64,000 nt of DNA from Chitinophaga arvensicola (GCF_900110835.1 NZ_FOJG01000002.1:832169-896168); one strand, 5' to 3'. Shown: positions 8,514 to 17,631, numbered from the stretch's first letter. The notes: generated by a model from the sequence alone, not told the origin. Translations and numbers: made by a program.

Positions 8514-10505
8514 ATGAAAAGATTACCTGTTCTGTTATTGTTGCTGATAACCGGCAGCTGGTGTGCCGCGCAAAACATGTCAGTGAATGAAAAAAATTTT
8601 ACGGATAGCCTGGAAAGCGTATTACGGTATGCAGCATCCGACAGTATCCGCGCCAGGGCGCACTTCTCGCTATCGGAATACTGGTCTGTAAAGGATACTG
8701 TGAAGTCTGTACAAAACCTGGAAAAAGGCAAACAATACATTCATAATAACCCGTTCCTGCTGGCACTTTCTTATTTCTATGAGGCGCGTACACTCGCGAA
8801 ATCGCACCCGGAAAAAAGCCAGGCAGACTTTATGAAAGCGGATACTTTGCTAAGTCCGTTTAAAACACGCGAAGCCTATACCTACCGCGCGAGGGCCTGG
8901 TACAGCTATGGCGCCATCGGGCAGGGAAAGGATGAGAATAAAGCTTTTGCAGATATCATCCTGAACAAGGCCATTCCGCTGGCACAGCAATCGGGCGATC
9001 AGACCGAGGTGGGAAAAAACTTCCTGGCATTAGCACTGGTATTTAAGAACGCTGCGCAATATGATAAAGCCACCACTTATCTGCTGGAGGCGATTGAAAC
9101 TTTCAGAAACGGTCATTCCCCCGATCTGGAGCTGGGCACAGCCTGGCATACCCTGGCAGAGAATTATTCCTTGTCAGGTCAGAATGCGAAAGCCCGTCCC
9201 GCATTAGACAGTGCGTGGAAATTCCTGGCTGCTTATCCGGACTCAGAACCGGTACTCGATTATTACGCCGCAGAAGGCATGTATTTTACGTTGGAAGGGA
9301 AGTACAAAAACGCCTTATCCAGCCTTGACAAAGGCATTCAACTGGCCCGCAAAAAAGGATTACGGTATGATGAACAACGCCTGCAGATGCAGCAATTCTA
9401 TGCTTACTTCAACGACAATAATTTTGTAAAAGCAAAAGAAATGGCCACACTGCTGATGCAGCAGGAAGAAATGATGCGGCTTGCCGGCAACCGCGTGCAA
9501 CTGTTCTACGGCATGGCCCTCACCTGTGAAAACCTACACGAGATGGGCCCCGCGTATCAGTGGATGAAACGCTACAGCGAACTGAGCGACAGTATTTCCC
9601 AGAGCAGGCTGAAAAACGATGTACACGCCATGGAAATAAAATATCGCAACGCTGAAAAGCAACAGGAAATAAATGCACTCAAAGCAAAAAATACACAGGA
9701 AACCCTTTCCGCCAGAAATGCCCGGCTGGTGAACTGGTTACTGGGAGCCGCAATCCTCATCCTGGCCGTGATACTCCTGTTCGCCCTGTTTGTTTACCGC
9801 AGCAAAAAGAAGCTGCTGGCACAAAAAGAACTGAGCCACCGTCAACAGCTTCACGAAATTGAGCAACAGCAACAATTGCAATTCAGCCAGGCAGTAATAC
9901 AAGGAGAAGAGCAGGAAAGACGGCGCCTCGCGCGGGATCTGCACGATGGCCTGGGCGGAATGCTGGCCGGCGCGAAAATCAATCTCTCCGCACAAATGGA
10001 AGAAACCTCCTCTCCTGATCAACGCCTCGAACTGGAAAAAGTGACCCGCCAACTGGATCATTCTGTTACAGAACTACGCCGCATTGCACACAACATGATG
10101 CCCGTCAATCTGCTGAAATTCGGATTAAAAACCGCGCTGAAAGACCTTTGTGAATCGCTCATCAGCGATACCACCCATATCAGCTTCCAGGACCTGGGAT
10201 TCGAAGAAAGCCTCCGGGAAGAAGTACAGATCCATATCTACCGCATCGTACAGGAACTGTTGTCAAATGCCGTGCGTCATGCCAATGCCACCAACATCAT
10301 CCTCCAATGCAGCCAGCACGAACACATCTTTTTTATCACCCAGGAAGATAATGGCAAGGGATTTGACCTTCAGGCTGCAGCTAATAAAAAAGGCATCGGC
10401 TTAAGCAATATCCGGAACCGCGTAGGATTTCTCAAAGGGAAAATGGATATCGACTCCGTTGTCAATGAAGGCACCACCATAAATATTGAATTACATGTTG
10501 ACTGA
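8514..10505 (+). CDS. TPR-containing sensor histidine kinase (HisKA_3)
   Basis: 663 residues from the ATG at 8514; an open frame extends to 8466 but the signal peptide MKRLPVLLLLLITG starts here and a promoter box overlaps the longer form. A periplasmic region of TPR-like helices (about 30-385) is followed by a coiled segment, one membrane helix at about 404-428, a HisKA_3 domain with phosphoacceptor His477 (ARDLHDGLGG) and an HATPase with VQELLSNAVRHA and GIGLSNIRNRV. It belongs to the NarX/DesK class. The response-regulator gene overlaps its end, so the two are translationally coupled. The signal is unknown. Confidence 0.92.
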   Translation: MKRLPVLLLLLITGSWCAAQNMSVNEKNFTDSLESVLRYAASDSIRARAHFSLSEYWSVKDTVKSVQNLEKGKQYIHNNPFLLALSYFYEARTLAKSHPEKSQADFMKADTLLSPFKTREAYTYRARAWYSYGAIGQGKDENKAFADIILNKAIPLAQQSGDQTEVGKNFLALALVFKNAAQYDKATTYLLEAIETFRNGHSPDLELGTAWHTLAENYSLSGQNAKARPALDSAWKFLAAYPDSEPVLDYYAAEGMYFTLEGKYKNALSSLDKGIQLARKKGLRYDEQRLQMQQFYAYFNDNNFVKAKEMATLLMQQEEMMRLAGNRVQLFYGMALTCENLHEMGPAYQWMKRYSELSDSISQSRLKNDVHAMEIKYRNAEKQQEINALKAKNTQETLSARNARLVNWLLGAAILILAVILLFALFVYRSKKKLLAQKELSHRQQLHEIEQQQQLQFSQAVIQGEEQERRRLARDLHDGLGGMLAGAKINLSAQMEETSSPDQRLELEKVTRQLDHSVTELRRIAHNMMPVNLLKFGLKTALKDLCESLISDTTHISFQDLGFEESLREEVQIHIYRIVQELLSNAVRHANATNIILQCSQHEHIFFITQEDNGKGFDLQAAANKKGIGLSNIRNRVGFLKGKMDIDSVVNEGTTINIELHVD

Positions 10506-11130
10506 TTCCGCCACACTGGCGATTGTAGACGATCATCCGATTGTACTGGAAGGGTTGCAGCGACTGCTGAGTAATGTAAAAGGCATCACCATTTCCGGTT
10601 GCTTTACAACCGGTACCGCGTTTATGTCTTTCTTAAAAGAAAATAAGGTAGATGTACTGTTACTCGACATCACACTGCCGGATGTAAACGGGATTGATCT
10701 GTGTAAGGAAGTAAAATCGTTGTCGCCCGACACCCACGTACTGGCGCTGAGTAATCACGCTGAACGCAGCATGATCCTCCAGATGATCCAGCACGGCGCT
10801 ACGGGATACCTCTTAAAGAACATCTCTTCTGAAGAACTCATTGCCTGTATCCGGGAAGCGCTCAGTGGTATGATCACTTTTAGTAAGGGCGCCAGGGAAA
10901 TCATGGCCCGGCCTTCTGTTACTGAATTGAAAGGAATACCGCAACTGACGCGGCGGGAGAAAGAAATACTTCACCTGATCTCAGACGGTAAAACCACCCC
11001 CGACATTGCGGCGCAACTAAATCTTAGTCCGCTTACAGTGGAAACACATCGTAAAAATCTCATCCAGAAATTCCAGGTAAAAAATATGGCGGCCCTTATA
11101 AAGATAGCCGCCCAGCAAGGTTTAATATAG
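10495..11130 (+). CDS. NarL/LuxR-type response regulator
   Basis: 211 residues from the ATG at 10495, which overlaps the kinase gene by 11 bases; a TTG nine bases upstream is also in frame but less likely. A receiver domain has the DDHP acidic pocket at 12-15 and phosphoacceptor Asp58 (LLLDITLPD); the C-terminal LuxR HTH covers about 145-205 (LTRREKEIL, VETHRKNLIQKF). It is the cognate regulator of the TPR kinase. Its gene ends only 3 bases from the convergent phosphodiesterase gene, leaving no room for a separate terminator. Confidence 0.93.
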   Translation: MLTDSATLAIVDDHPIVLEGLQRLLSNVKGITISGCFTTGTAFMSFLKENKVDVLLLDITLPDVNGIDLCKEVKSLSPDTHVLALSNHAERSMILQMIQHGATGYLLKNISSEELIACIREALSGMITFSKGAREIMARPSVTELKGIPQLTRREKEILHLISDGKTTPDIAAQLNLSPLTVETHRKNLIQKFQVKNMAALIKIAAQQGLI

Positions 11131-11133
11131 CCG

Positions 11134-12003
11134 TTACCGGTGTAGACCCTTTTTTCGCAGGTATGCCAGCAGCTTTTCAGGATAGTTTGTCTGAATGGCG
11201 TTGGCAAAGGAAGCATCGCGACGCAGCTGATCAAAGCCGGCATCTTCCTGCACCTCTTCCAGTTTATCATATTTTCCGAGCGCATTCATCCAGATACGTG
11301 TGCCCTGGCTTGTAATTTGTTGCGCCAGTGAATCTGAATAGAAAGAAGCATCTGCATGAATAACCGGGAAAGCGCCTTGTCTTGCCGCGATCTGCTGGAT
11401 CTCGGCTACTTCTGCCACGCTATGCGCACGGGGCATTACCGGGATCTTCCGGTTCCAGCCATACAGATCCGGCGCGAGATGGTGATCATAAATAAAGAAA
11501 AGCACCTGGTCTTCCATGCCCTGTGCAGCAATCTGCGAAAAAGCCTGGCGGAAGGTAGCGGCACTGTCTTCCTTAAAATCCACATCTATCATGATCCTGT
11601 TTTTCGCCAGTTGCAACACCTGGTCAAAAGTGGGAATCCTTTCTTTTGTAGGTGCTCCGTTAAACAACAGGGGGAACTGTTGCAATTCAAGGTAGGTATA
11701 ATCCCTTACCTTACCGGGCTTCCCGGTAGTGCGGGTAATGGTTTCGTCGTGCATGAGTACCAGTATGCGGTCCTTTGTTTCATGCAGATCAATTTCTACG
11801 ATATCAATTCCCTGCTCAATAGCTTCTTTGATGGCAGCCAGCGAGTTCTCCGGAAATTTGTTATGCGCAGCCCGGTGAGCAGCCACCATAATATGCTGCG
11901 GCTGATGATAAAATTCGTTCAGAATAGCATCTACAGGTCTCTTTTCCTGGGCCGACACCGACAGTGCGCCCGCGCATGCAATCAGTAACAATAATCGATT
12001 CAT
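11134..12003 (-). CDS. Secreted glycerophosphodiester phosphodiesterase family protein
   Basis: 289 residues with a signal peptide cleaved near residue 19 (LSVSAQ). GDPD-domain landmarks are present: His43-Arg44 (AAHRAAH), Glu52-Asn53 (PENS), the metal-binding pair Glu70/Asp72 (VEIDLHETKD) and His85 (LMHDE). Family members cleave glycerophosphodiesters to glycerol-3-phosphate and an alcohol. The C-terminal half is divergent, so the substrate is uncertain. It is likely periplasmic and is a single gene convergent with the NarL-type regulator. Confidence 0.88.
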   Translation of the reverse strand: MNRLLLLIACAGALSVSAQEKRPVDAILNEFYHQPQHIMVAAHRAAHNKFPENSLAAIKEAIEQGIDIVEIDLHETKDRILVLMHDETITRTTGKPGKVRDYTYLELQQFPLLFNGAPTKERIPTFDQVLQLAKNRIMIDVDFKEDSAATFRQAFSQIAAQGMEDQVLFFIYDHHLAPDLYGWNRKIPVMPRAHSVAEVAEIQQIAARQGAFPVIHADASFYSDSLAQQITSQGTRIWMNALGKYDKLEEVQEDAGFDQLRRDASFANAIQTNYPEKLLAYLRKKGLHR

Positions 12004-12017
12004 TTAGCGTTTATATT

Positions 12018-12056
12018 TTATAGAGAGATAACGACAATCACCTTTATTCTCTATAA
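12018..12056. repeat. 9-bp inverted repeat upstream of the GDPD gene
   Basis: TTATAGAGA (12018-12026) and its exact complement TCTCTATAA (12048-12056) flank a 21-base spacer just upstream of the phosphodiesterase start. It could be an operator or a leader hairpin; nothing in the sequence decides between these. Confidence 0.3.
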
Positions 12057-12268
12057 GAGCCTGAAAATATTCAAATACCCTCACACTTTCGCTACTTTAT
12101 AATTTACTAATGCTACAATTGCTGCCGTTTTAATTCCTTCACGGCATAATAAGTATTTTTCGCCTTTGCGTTACCGTTTATGTTGATCATACGTTAGAGA
12201 TGAATGGTAACAAGGAAAATAATAAAAATTAAGCATCCGGGGGAATAATTGGTAGGGACGGTCGTCAA

Positions 12269-13789
12269 CTATACAATAAATGATCGCCCTTCCTTGTTCA
12301 TCTCTTTGCGGATGCCGTTCATCACATCGTCGAGCGTTACCTCGGCGGATTTCCGCTCCAGCGCCTTCAAGCAGGCATATTGTACCACATTGATGATATT
12401 GCCGCCGGTAATTTCGTACTTCTTTACTTTACCTGGAATATCGTCCTGCAACGTTACATTTGGTGGGAATGTTTTTTGCCAGATAGCGGCTCTCTCCCTT
12501 TCTCCCGGCACCTGGAATTGTATGATGGCATTGAAACGCCGGATAAAAGCGTCATCAATATTATTCTTCATATTGGTAGCCAGTATCACCAGGCCGTTAA
12601 AATCTTCGATACGCTGCAGCAGGTAAGATACTTCCTGGTTGGCGTATTTATCGTGCGCATCCCTCACGCTGGTACGTTTCCCAAACAAGGCATCTGCTTC
12701 ATCAAAAAATATAATCCAGCCCTTGTCACTCGCTTTGGCAAAAAGGGTTTCCAGGTTCTTCTCTGTTTCCCCGATATATTTGGATACCACCATAGACAGA
12801 TCAATTTTATACACATCCCTGCCGGTATATTTGCCCAGCAAGCTGGCGGTAAAGGTTTTGCCGGTACCGGGAGGACCATAAAACAGTGCGCGGTAGCCTT
12901 TTTTCAGCTTATGTTTCATGCCCCAATCATTCATCAGCTGATCGTTGTGGTGCAACCAGGTTTCCAGTTCACGGATCTGTGAGAATACACTTTCGTCCAG
13001 TACGAGGTCGTTCCAGCTGAGTTCCGTGGCGATCAGCCGGGCCGGAAAACTCATACTGAAATGGGGTTTCCCTGGTTTTCCTTTTATAAAGAGATTTACA
13101 TAATCGATGTCCATCATGAGCTTCGCGCTCATCAGCGGTTCTCCTCCCTGCACATCTTCCAGCCATAATATTCTTTTGCGGGCAAATTCATGATCTGGCT
13201 CAAACAGCTCCTGAATTTCCAGGCGCCGTTGCCAGTTGGTGTCTGCCAGCAGAAACAGCACTGTTTTCCCCGTAGGTAAAAAACCCCGGAATTGCTTGCC
13301 ACGCGCACCGCCCAGCTGCTGAAACTCTCCACCATTCGGCAGGAATTGAAAAACCGCCGTATCGAACAATTCAGGAAGAATGTGTGGCACCAATGCTATC
13401 AGCAGCACCGTTAGTTCATCGTCGCTCCAGCTATGCTGCTGCATGGCTTCCGGTCTTACGATCTGCCAGGTAGCACGGTCTGGCACCACCGGCGCATCGG
13501 TACTTTCTCTTCCGAAATAGCTACCCAGCCGGTAGTTGATCAGTTGCTGCAGGTAGCGGAGTTCCGGCGCCGTAGCGGTTTCCGGCCTGGCGGTTGATTC
13601 CGGGATTTCCACCACTGGCGGTTGAGCCGGGGCTTTATCTGCACGCGGAGGGATGGCAGACGTAGCCTCATTTGCAACGTTGTTGTGGTTATCCGGATTC
13701 ACAGGCACCTGCTTAGCGGTAGTTTTACTGCTGCTTTTTTGTTTAGCAGTTACTTTTTTCTTTGCTGCCGTACCGTTTATTTTACTCAT
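12269..13789 (-). CDS. eCIS AAA+ ATPase (Afp15-like)
   Basis: 506 residues. A low-complexity Lys/Ala/Pro-rich N-terminus (1-75) precedes a divergent N-domain (about 76-290) and a single AAA+ module: Walker A GPPGTGKT at 305-312, Walker B IIFFDEAD at 359-366, sensor LATN at 403-406 and arginine finger motif IRRF at 416-419. AAA+ ATPases of this type are a core component of extracellular contractile injection systems and are thought to act in assembly, not firing. It is the last gene of the cluster and overlaps the preceding DUF4157 gene by 4 bases (ATGA), so the two are coupled. Confidence 0.93.
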   Translation of the reverse strand: MSKINGTAAKKKVTAKQKSSSKTTAKQVPVNPDNHNNVANEATSAIPPRADKAPAQPPVVEIPESTARPETATAPELRYLQQLINYRLGSYFGRESTDAPVVPDRATWQIVRPEAMQQHSWSDDELTVLLIALVPHILPELFDTAVFQFLPNGGEFQQLGGARGKQFRGFLPTGKTVLFLLADTNWQRRLEIQELFEPDHEFARKRILWLEDVQGGEPLMSAKLMMDIDYVNLFIKGKPGKPHFSMSFPARLIATELSWNDLVLDESVFSQIRELETWLHHNDQLMNDWGMKHKLKKGYRALFYGPPGTGKTFTASLLGKYTGRDVYKIDLSMVVSKYIGETEKNLETLFAKASDKGWIIFFDEADALFGKRTSVRDAHDKYANQEVSYLLQRIEDFNGLVILATNMKNNIDDAFIRRFNAIIQFQVPGERERAAIWQKTFPPNVTLQDDIPGKVKKYEITGGNIINVVQYACLKALERKSAEVTLDDVMNGIRKEMNKEGRSFIV

Positions 13790-14511
13790 ATTTTTGTTCC
13801 TCCTGTTTGCGTATTTTTTGTAGCCGCCCCCTGCTGTACTACATGTGTCAGTTCATGGGCGAGTAAATGTTTTCCTTTACTGGTATCCGGGTTATATTTC
13901 CCGGCGTTGAAATAAATATCGTTCTTGTGGGTAAACGCCTGTGCGCCCAGCTCTTTGTTCATTTGTACGGCATCAGCGCCGGTATGGATATTGACATGAC
14001 TGAAATCTACCCCGAATTTCTGTTGCATTTCGTGTGTGGTATGTGCTCCCATACCGCTGCCTTTACCACTGCTGCCGGTTATCTGTGCCGATAGTTGTGA
14101 GGAGGCGGTACCACCGCTACCACCTGCGGCGCCTTCTGATTTCTGCACCTGGCCTTCTTCTTCTTTTTCACAGGAAGCGCATTTACGCTGGATCTCCAGC
14201 TTGGTTTGAATGTCTTTATCGCGGCGCATACGGGCATCGTTGGTACCCAGTTTTTCTTCCGCTTCGGAAGTAGCCAGTCTTTGTACGGAACTGATATCCT
14301 TCTTCTGCACCACCGGTCCGGCAGCACTGTTGCTACTCACCACCTTATCGGCCACCCCATCGGCTTCCCGTTCAAAAGCGTCGCCGGGGGTATTTACGGA
14401 TAGTTTTGTCTGAAAGAAAGTACTTTCCTTCTTTTGCTGGATACCGCTGAAAAAAGGCGCTTTTGAGGAAGCGGCAGCGGGTGCGGATTGTTTACTGTCA
14501 AACATAACCAA
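13786..14511 (-). CDS. Stand-alone DUF4157 (eCIS core) protein
   Basis: 241 residues. An N-terminal PFF motif (residues 19-21) and a second FF (32-33) precede the linker TKLSVNTPGDAFEREAD, a Cys pair CASC (111-114), and a DUF4157 domain (about 150-228) with the zincin-like HELTH (219-223) in the context KHLLAHELTHVVQQ. DUF4157 is the domain most tightly associated with eCIS loci and usually fronts effectors; here there is no C-terminal effector domain, only a 14-residue tail. It may therefore be a chaperone or adaptor working with the ATPase whose gene it overlaps. Metalloprotease activity is not established for the family. Confidence 0.85.
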   Translation of the reverse strand: MVMFDSKQSAPAAASSKAPFFSGIQQKKESTFFQTKLSVNTPGDAFEREADGVADKVVSSNSAAGPVVQKKDISSVQRLATSEAEEKLGTNDARMRRDKDIQTKLEIQRKCASCEKEEEGQVQKSEGAAGGSGGTASSQLSAQITGSSGKGSGMGAHTTHEMQQKFGVDFSHVNIHTGADAVQMNKELGAQAFTHKNDIYFNAGKYNPDTSKGKHLLAHELTHVVQQGAATKNTQTGGTKI

Positions 14512-15282
14512 CTATTTTATTCTGCTTAAAAAATCTTCGCCCAGTCTCCGGTAATCCTTTGCACCATGTGATGTTTCGTCATAACTAAAAATATCCATCC
14601 CTGCCTCCTGGGCTTTGGCAAGCTGGATATTGCTGCGGATATAGGTATCCAGTACTTTACCGGTATATTCTGTTTCCAGTTGTTTCAATACCTGCCGGTT
14701 CATGGATTTGCGGTCATCGTACTTTGTTAACACGATGCCGAGTACCTCCAGGTGCTGGTTGAGTTTCTTTTTTATGGTCTCAAAGTGATACATAAAACTG
14801 CGAACGCCTTTCAGTGGCAGAAATTCTGCCTGTAGCGGTAGTAATACATAGTCACTGGCTACCAAAGCGTTCACCGTGAGCATACCGATGGCAGGGGGGC
14901 AATCGATCAGAATAAAATCGAATTGTGGCAACAGGGGTTTCAGCATCCAGCTGAATACCTGCTCCCTGCCGTACATGCCCACCAGCTCCAGCTCTGCACC
15001 GGCCAGATCCAGCGAGGCGGGGATCAGTGGCAGTCCGCAGGAGGAAGTAAGGATTACCTGCGACAGCAACGCTTCTTCTCCCGCAATTTCTTTTTTCAAA
15101 GCGGTATACAAATGCTGCGGCGGATCTTCTGCATAACCCAGCGCCTGTGTAAGATTGGCCTGCGGATCTGCATCCACAAGCAGTACTTTCTTCCCCGCGC
15201 GTTGTAAGGCAGCAGCAAGATTAATAGCGGTGGTGGTTTTGCCGGAACCTCCTTTCTGAATGGCCAGCGATATAACTGTCAT
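14512..15282 (-). CDS. ParA/Soj-type P-loop ATPase in the eCIS operon
   Basis: 256 residues, full length. It has the deviant Walker A KGGSGKTT near residues 10-17, Walker A' LVDADPQ (35-41), a Walker B stretch FILIDCPP, and the ParA-type C-terminal helices. ParA proteins form ATP-dependent gradients on the nucleoid that position plasmids, chromosomes or protein complexes. No ParB gene or parS-like repeat is seen nearby. It lies between the haloperoxidase and DUF4157 genes without gaps (8 bases and 0 bases), so it belongs to the eCIS transcript; positioning of particles or cargo is a reasonable inference. Confidence 0.9.
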   Translation of the reverse strand: MTVISLAIQKGGSGKTTTAINLAAALQRAGKKVLLVDADPQANLTQALGYAEDPPQHLYTALKKEIAGEEALLSQVILTSSCGLPLIPASLDLAGAELELVGMYGREQVFSWMLKPLLPQFDFILIDCPPAIGMLTVNALVASDYVLLPLQAEFLPLKGVRSFMYHFETIKKKLNQHLEVLGIVLTKYDDRKSMNRQVLKQLETEYTGKVLDTYIRSNIQLAKAQEAGMDIFSYDETSHGAKDYRRLGEDFLSRIK

Positions 15283-15289
15283 GCGATAT

Positions 15290-16675
15290 TTATAATGTTC
15301 CGTTGAAAAAATAAACAGCTTTCTCCCATACGATCTTTCCTATTTTCTGTCCGAGTAATTGTCCCTCCTGGTTGCCGCGTGCAAAATGAATTCCTCCATA
15401 CAGGCGCGACAGGCCAGCCTGCGACGCAGCTTCTGAAAAAGTGTTCCAACTCAGTGAAATGTCCCTCACCGGGCTTTGCCCGGGCTCTATCAGTGAACCT
15501 CCTTTGGGACATAATACCGTAGCGCCAAGCCGGTCGCCACCGGTAAACTGTGTGAGGATATACGCTGCAGCACTACTAAAAGTGCTGTGACCGGAAACAT
15601 GTTCTGCAAAAGGCGGTGTGATGTGCTGTGGCAACTGAAAAGGTATCCACTCTTCCCCTTTTATTTCTTTGGCGCCTTGTCCGGGGCCGCCCCAGGCCTT
15701 GATCATACGGCCCTTATAGAGATAACGCACGGCAGACAACGGGCGCACAGAATCGTAACGCCGTTTGCAATCCCAGCAGGCGATGCTGGCATCCAGGAAG
15801 GCATTGCTGAGAGCAAAAAACAGTTTGATATCCTGGTGATTGCAATGTTGATCACGTGCAGAGATATATTGCGCAATCTGGCACCAGTGGCCTGGTGGCG
15901 TCACCGTTCCTGGGCCGTCTGACCAGTATTCGGCGATGGCTTTTTGCTGATCGTTCAGACCGGCGCTCAGACCGATGATCTGATCCACCTGTTGCTGAAA
16001 CTCGCTGCTACCAGGTGGATAAGGAATGGGCGGCCGGAACTGGTCGGCCCGTTGCAGTGCGAAAGGGCGTACCACCGACCAATAGGGTGTCAGGAACTCC
16101 TGTATATGAAATTGTCCGTCGCTATCAGTTATTTTCAGTGGTTGCCAGCGGGCAGGATCTTTCAGCATCGCTGGTGTGTTCACTGGTGTATATCCGGTAT
16201 AATCGGACCAGGCAGGCATATGTAAAGTGCCATAGGCATTGGCACCATCGCCGGAAAAAGCTTCCAGTACAAAGCGGCCTGCCAGGTTGCCGATACCGGC
16301 CGCTTTTGTAATATCCAGGGTAGTGTTGGCAGGATCATAGTCCAGTTGCAGCATCATATCATGAAACATCTCTTTGTTCTCCGCAGGCAGGATGAGCCGG
16401 AAGAGCGCGGTGAGCACCCGGTAAGCTGCATAGCTATAAGCTTTGCGTTTATACGCAGCTTTATGTTCTTCCTTAGGTCGTTTGATATAACTACGGGTGA
16501 TCGTACTGATGGCACAGGGATTATAAGCCGTCCAGGCATCGTACATGGCGGTATGCACCATAGCCAGTGCACGGGCGGCCTGTGGAGGCGGAACGGCCGA
16601 GTAGCGGATTGCATCCACTGCCAGCTGGTTCCATTGTACTACGAGTGTTGTCGGGGTTGACATATCATCTTTCAT
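15290..16675 (-). CDS. Vanadium-dependent haloperoxidase / PAP2-family protein
   Basis: 461 residues (alternative start at residue 5). Motifs of the vanadate/phosphate site are present: Lys304-x6-Arg311-Pro312 (CKRRYDSVRP), Ser361-Gly-His363 (EHVSGHSTFSS) and Ser423-Arg424-x5-His430 (SRLYGGIH). The Pro of the usual PSGH is Val, and the Asp normally four residues after the last His is Gly, so full activity is not certain. Enzymes of this fold either oxidise halides with peroxide or remove phosphate. There is no signal peptide, unlike most secreted relatives, and the gene abuts its neighbours, so it may be a cargo or accessory of the injection system. Confidence 0.85.
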   Translation of the reverse strand: MKDDMSTPTTLVVQWNQLAVDAIRYSAVPPPQAARALAMVHTAMYDAWTAYNPCAISTITRSYIKRPKEEHKAAYKRKAYSYAAYRVLTALFRLILPAENKEMFHDMMLQLDYDPANTTLDITKAAGIGNLAGRFVLEAFSGDGANAYGTLHMPAWSDYTGYTPVNTPAMLKDPARWQPLKITDSDGQFHIQEFLTPYWSVVRPFALQRADQFRPPIPYPPGSSEFQQQVDQIIGLSAGLNDQQKAIAEYWSDGPGTVTPPGHWCQIAQYISARDQHCNHQDIKLFFALSNAFLDASIACWDCKRRYDSVRPLSAVRYLYKGRMIKAWGGPGQGAKEIKGEEWIPFQLPQHITPPFAEHVSGHSTFSSAAAYILTQFTGGDRLGATVLCPKGGSLIEPGQSPVRDISLSWNTFSEAASQAGLSRLYGGIHFARGNQEGQLLGQKIGKIVWEKAVYFFNGTL

Positions 16676-17548
16676 TTATAATAAAGTAGTAATCCTGACG
16701 ACGGCGCCCTCCATAAAAAAAGCGAGTAACCGGTCGTTGTCTGCGGCCACAGAAAAGATGGCGCCCGGAGCGGAAAGCACCTGTCTTTCCTCAGGCGTAT
16801 CTGTGTGCACACGAAATGCTTTTCCGTCAAAGTCTACTGCTATCATGTATTTTCCATCCGGGGTAATGGCGGCGTCGTTCCATTGTCCTTTCCAACGGTG
16901 AATTTCCTTTCCTGTGGCGGCATCCCACAAACCGATATGATCATATTGTAATAGCAGCAACCGCTGCTCATCTGCGGTCATATCGATTTTCACTGCGGGT
17001 AATTTCTCCGGAATCACCCTGGACGCAAAAGTGTCTTTGTCAAACAGCCGGAATTGCCTGGTACCTGCCAGGATCCATTTATCACTGACATACAGCGCCG
17101 CTACCGGCAGATCGCTGTCTTCCCAGAGTGTTTGCAGGAGCTGCCCTTCGCTGTTCAGTAACAGTACCTTTGCGGGTGGCGGTCCCGGCTGACCGGTCCA
17201 CTTTACGGATACGGCGACAACAGCAGCATCCGGCGACCAGGAAAAAACCGTTGGCGTGTAACCGTCATAGTTAGTTGCAGCCTGCGATGCCAATGTGTTC
17301 CATATACCCGGAATATCCTGCCATTGCCTGGTAGTCAGGTTCATGACACCGGCACCCCAATATAACTGGTCGTTCACCAGCCTGGGGAAGCCCGGCTGGG
17401 GCTTATCAACCGTTTGCTGACACCACAGCTGCTCCTTCTTCCATACCGTTATCCGGTGCAGTTCTGCCGCCACCGCGTATTCACCGTGAAGGATCATCCT
17501 GCTGCCGCCGCCACCTGTCAATGTTTTCCAGTTACTCATTCTTTTCAT
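16676..17548 (-). CDS. WD40-like beta-propeller protein
   Basis: 290 residues, no signal peptide (alternative start at residue 4). Repeated four-stranded blades are visible: HRITVWKKEQLW, FSWSPDAAVVAVSV, KVLLLNSEGQLLQTL, IGLWDAATGKEIHRW, AAITPDGKYMIAV. Six or seven weak repeats fit a propeller. Such proteins are usually binding platforms. Its stop codon touches the haloperoxidase start with no gap, while 137 bases separate it from the upstream DUF4157 gene. Role in the injection system is unknown. Confidence 0.7.
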   Translation of the reverse strand: MKRMSNWKTLTGGGGSRMILHGEYAVAAELHRITVWKKEQLWCQQTVDKPQPGFPRLVNDQLYWGAGVMNLTTRQWQDIPGIWNTLASQAATNYDGYTPTVFSWSPDAAVVAVSVKWTGQPGPPPAKVLLLNSEGQLLQTLWEDSDLPVAALYVSDKWILAGTRQFRLFDKDTFASRVIPEKLPAVKIDMTADEQRLLLLQYDHIGLWDAATGKEIHRWKGQWNDAAITPDGKYMIAVDFDGKAFRVHTDTPEERQVLSAPGAIFSVAADNDRLLAFFMEGAVVRITTLL

Positions 17549-17601
17549 CTTTTCCGGGAAGGACTACCATCGCGATCCTCTCCTGTTATTTTTTTATTTC
17601 C

Positions 17602-17631
17602 GGGAGATGGATACTTCGGTATTCATCTCCC
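17602..17631 (-). other. Strong hairpin inside the eCIS transcript
   Basis: In the minus-strand RNA GGGAGAUG pairs with CAUCUCCC and AUAC with GUAU, with one A-C mismatch and a CGAA loop. It lies in the only gap above 60 bases inside the gene cluster. No T-tract follows it on the minus strand, so it is unlikely to be a complete terminator; an RNA-processing or stability element is possible. Confidence 0.55.

Noticed and set aside
14512..15282. ParA as a sign of a plasmid partition locus
   Set aside because: No ParB, replication gene or iterons are present and the gene is embedded without gaps in the eCIS gene cluster.
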